Source: an uncultured Clostridia bacterium
GTDB taxonomy: Bacteria; Bacillota; Clostridia; Christensenellales; Pumilibacteraceae
Length of the DNA: 64,000 nt
Direction: 5' to 3'
Assembly: GCA_934270565.1 (NCBI GenBank)
Contig: CAKQPR010000003.1
Location: 1-64,000, forward strand
The stretch's first letter is position 1; the number at the start of each line of letters is the position of its first letter. A program made the translations under genes and the position numbers. Under the pieces are notes generated by a model. That model was not told where the DNA came from. It searched no databases and worked only from the letters and a program-made list of their open reading frames with translations. Shown in pieces: positions 62,743 through 64,000 of the stretch.

Positions 62743-62929
62743 CTTTCGTGCCCGCCGCTCCGATATTTTCCCGCGATTTTCACAATCGGTTTGACCCGCA
62801 AAACAAAACCGGCAGCGGCTCGGACATAATATTTTACGCGCGGTAGCGGCATAAATTCGCTTTTTTCGGCGCAAAATTACGCGTGTTTTCGATGAATTAT
62901 GTATTAAAACCGTGAAAGTTGCAGGAAAT

Positions 62930-62954
62930 TAGACAGTGTATAAAATTCTGTCTA
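62930..62954. promoter_or_regulatory. Inverted repeat upstream of the plus-strand DUF308 gene
   Basis: TAGACAG (62930-62936) and CTGTCTA (62948-62954) are perfect inverted repeats 11 bp apart, 20 bp before the -35 box. Possible operator; the protein that binds is unknown. Confidence 0.4.
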
Positions 62955-62974
62955 CAAATTCCGCCGCCGCACGC

Positions 62975-63003
62975 TTGACAATCGAAGCTCGCGGCAATAT
63001 AAT
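62975..63003 (+). promoter_or_regulatory. Promoter of the plus-strand DUF308 gene
   Basis: TTGACA (62975-62980), 17-nt spacer, TATAAT (62998-63003): full consensus. Confidence 0.92.
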
Positions 63004-63046
63004 ATGGATAGAATTTCGCCGCGGGATTGCGACGAGGGAGGTAAAT

Positions 63047-63637
63047 ATGGACGAACTTAAAAAAGAAGCGAAGAGAATCAAATGGGACAGCATCATCATC
63101 GCAGTGCTTACGATCGTTGTCGGTATCGTTTGCGTGGCGCTGCCCGAAAGCTCGGGCGCGGTAGTAACGACCATCTTCGGAATTTCGCTTATCGCTATCG
63201 GAATTACCGAATTCGCGCGGTTTTTCGCGTTCGGCGGACTGCTTTTCGGCGGGTATTTCTTTATGGCGGCGCTCACCGCGACCGTTTCGGGAATTTTCTG
63301 CCTCGCGTGCCCCGAAATCGTGCAGGGAATAATCACCGTGCTCTTCGGAATTTATATTGTCGTTGACTCGGCTTCCGCACTCACCGAAAGCCTCGAATGC
63401 GCGCGCGTTCACGAGAAAGGCTGGGTGTGGATGTTTATAATGTCGCTGATCACCGCGATCATGGGCGTTTTCGTAATGTTCTTCTCGACGTTCGATTTCG
63501 TTATGGTTTTCGCGGGCGTATCGCTGATCGTCGAAGGCGTTCGCCGTCTCGTGATAACGCTTACGTTCTCCAACCGCATCCGCGACGCAAAACGTCAGGT
63601 CCGCAAACTCGCCGAGGACGAGTACGAAGTAAAATAA
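63047..63637 (+). CDS. HdeD/DUF308 family membrane protein
   Basis: A 196-residue membrane protein with six hydrophobic segments in three pairs, each with the DUF308 pattern: SIIIAVLTIVVGIVCVALPE, TIFGISLIAIGITEFARF, VFAGVSLIVEGVRRLV. A charged tail (RDAKRQVRKLAEDEYEVK) is cytosolic. GGGAGGT precedes the ATG at 63047, which is preferred over the longer frame because the promoter lies inside the latter. Function unknown. Divergent from a shorter homologue at 61948, with 600 bp of regulatory DNA between. Confidence 0.85.
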   Translation: MDELKKEAKRIKWDSIIIAVLTIVVGIVCVALPESSGAVVTTIFGISLIAIGITEFARFFAFGGLLFGGYFFMAALTATVSGIFCLACPEIVQGIITVLFGIYIVVDSASALTESLECARVHEKGWVWMFIMSLITAIMGVFVMFFSTFDFVMVFAGVSLIVEGVRRLVITLTFSNRIRDAKRQVRKLAEDEYEVK

Positions 63638-63650
63638 AAAACGCTTTTTG

Positions 63651-63682
63651 CGGCGACTCGCTTATCGGGTCGCCGTTTTTTG
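63651..63682 (+). terminator. Intrinsic terminator of the DUF308 gene
   Basis: CGGCGAC (63651-63657) pairs with GTCGCCG (63669-63675), followed by TTTTTTG. Confidence 0.88.
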
Positions 63683-63688
63683 TTTTAA

Positions 63689-63847
63689 ACGGGAAAAGAT
63701 CGGCTGAACGGAGTGCTTGGGATAAACTACGTAACGCCGAGCGCAAGAGTAAGCATAAAGGAATTCATATCGCTTGTATCGGAATACTTGAATAACGAGT
63801 ATTTCAGAAACGAAGTGCTTGTGCAAAACCTTAATAATCTGAAATAA
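63689..63847 (+). pseudogene. C-terminal gene remnant
   Basis: An open frame of 52 codons with no start codon in a good context, reading ...GINYVTPSARVSIKEF, then SLVSEYLNNEYFRNEV and a TAA stop. It looks like natural protein sequence, is more AT-rich than its neighbours, starts right after a terminator and ends before another. It is probably the tail of a deleted gene. The family is not recognised. A small gene starting at the GTG at 63713 is the alternative. Confidence 0.4.
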
Positions 63848-63880
63848 TACATAAACAAAAACAATCGAAGAAATGTGAAA

Positions 63881-63917
63881 ACCCCCGCAGGGAAAACCTC
63901 GCGGGGGTAATTTTTTG
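63881..63917 (+). terminator. Intrinsic terminator after the gene remnant
   Basis: ACCCCCGC (63881-63888) pairs with GCGGGGGT (63901-63908), inner AGG/CCT pairing, followed by AATTTTTTG. Confidence 0.88.
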
Positions 63918-63918
63918 A

Positions 63919-63947
63919 TTGCGTTACACCGATAAATATGCTATAAT
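63919..63947 (+). promoter_or_regulatory. Promoter of a gene beyond the window
   Basis: TTGCGT (63919-63924), 17-nt spacer, TATAAT (63942-63947). No start codon with a ribosome-binding site is seen before position 64000. Confidence 0.55.
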
Positions 63948-64000
63948 TCTACTATTACTTAATTTTTTAAAAAGATTAAGCAAACGGTGTTAAATACGCA

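Noticed and set aside
1..64000. tRNA, rRNA, tmRNA, RNase P RNA or SRP RNA genes
   Set aside because: None could be recognised by eye from conserved stems or loops; hairpins found were repeat modules, terminators or the riboswitch.

Overview
The window looks like a chromosomal segment of an anaerobic, spore-forming member of the Bacillota (class Clostridia), probably a gut lineage. The evidence is a germination protease (gpr) next to rpsT, a reverse rubrerythrin under a PerR-type regulator, a pyruvate formate-lyase behind a ZTP riboswitch, four perfect Firmicutes-type parS sites after parB, and consensus sigma-A promoters with 17-nt spacers. The finer lineage cannot be fixed from the sequence alone.

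Layout. 0.6-4.4 kb: HAD phosphatase, alcohol-dehydrogenase-fold protein, GH43 and a second HAD protein. 5.3-10.1 kb: trkH-trkA, gpr and rpsT, the last with a long Lys/Ala tail. 11.1-12.9 kb: GH5 with an AraC regulator. 14.3-17.7 kb: recF, smpB, mnmE. 17.75-18.2 kb: AT-rich, DnaA-box-rich, gene-free DNA, the best candidate for oriC. 18.9-25 kb: DUF4434-like glycosidase, pgsA, VTT membrane protein, GH42. 26.8-32.5 kb: LysR, CPA2 antiporter, glycosyltransferase, orphan protein. 33.3-35.1 kb: HPr-like protein and an RlmD-type methyltransferase. 35.2-40.4 kb: amino-acid ABC importer plus argG-argH under one promoter with candidate ARG-type boxes. 41.7-46.7 kb: oxidoreductase, parB, parS cluster, GtaA-like hydrolase. 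47.6-50.7 kb: ZTP riboswitch, pflB, pflA. 51.6-59.4 kb: ABC exporter, DJ-1 protein, PflX-like radical SAM protein, and an AraC regulator divergent from a GH113-GH20-EamA operon. 60.7-63.9 kb: perR-rubrerythrin and two HdeD/DUF308 membrane proteins.

Gene orientation supports the origin. Left of 17.8 kb every gene except rpsT runs leftward. From about 28 kb rightward most run rightward. mnmE and recF are usual origin neighbours, but dnaA, dnaN, gyrB, rpmH and rnpA are absent from the window.

The most unusual property is that about 14 kb (roughly one fifth) consists of at least sixteen intergenic islands built from a small set of palindromic modules combined in changing order and orientation. 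No transposase is visible. Islands lie between transcription units and not inside operons. One pair of related islands brackets a glycosidase gene, a 255-bp stretch is duplicated exactly, module ends supply the last codons of two unrelated genes, and a smaller related repeat overlaps the gpr stop codon.

Metabolically the genes describe fermentation with formate production, intracellular processing of oligosaccharides (seven glycosidase-type genes, none with a visible signal peptide), arginine uptake or synthesis, potassium uptake and peroxide defence.
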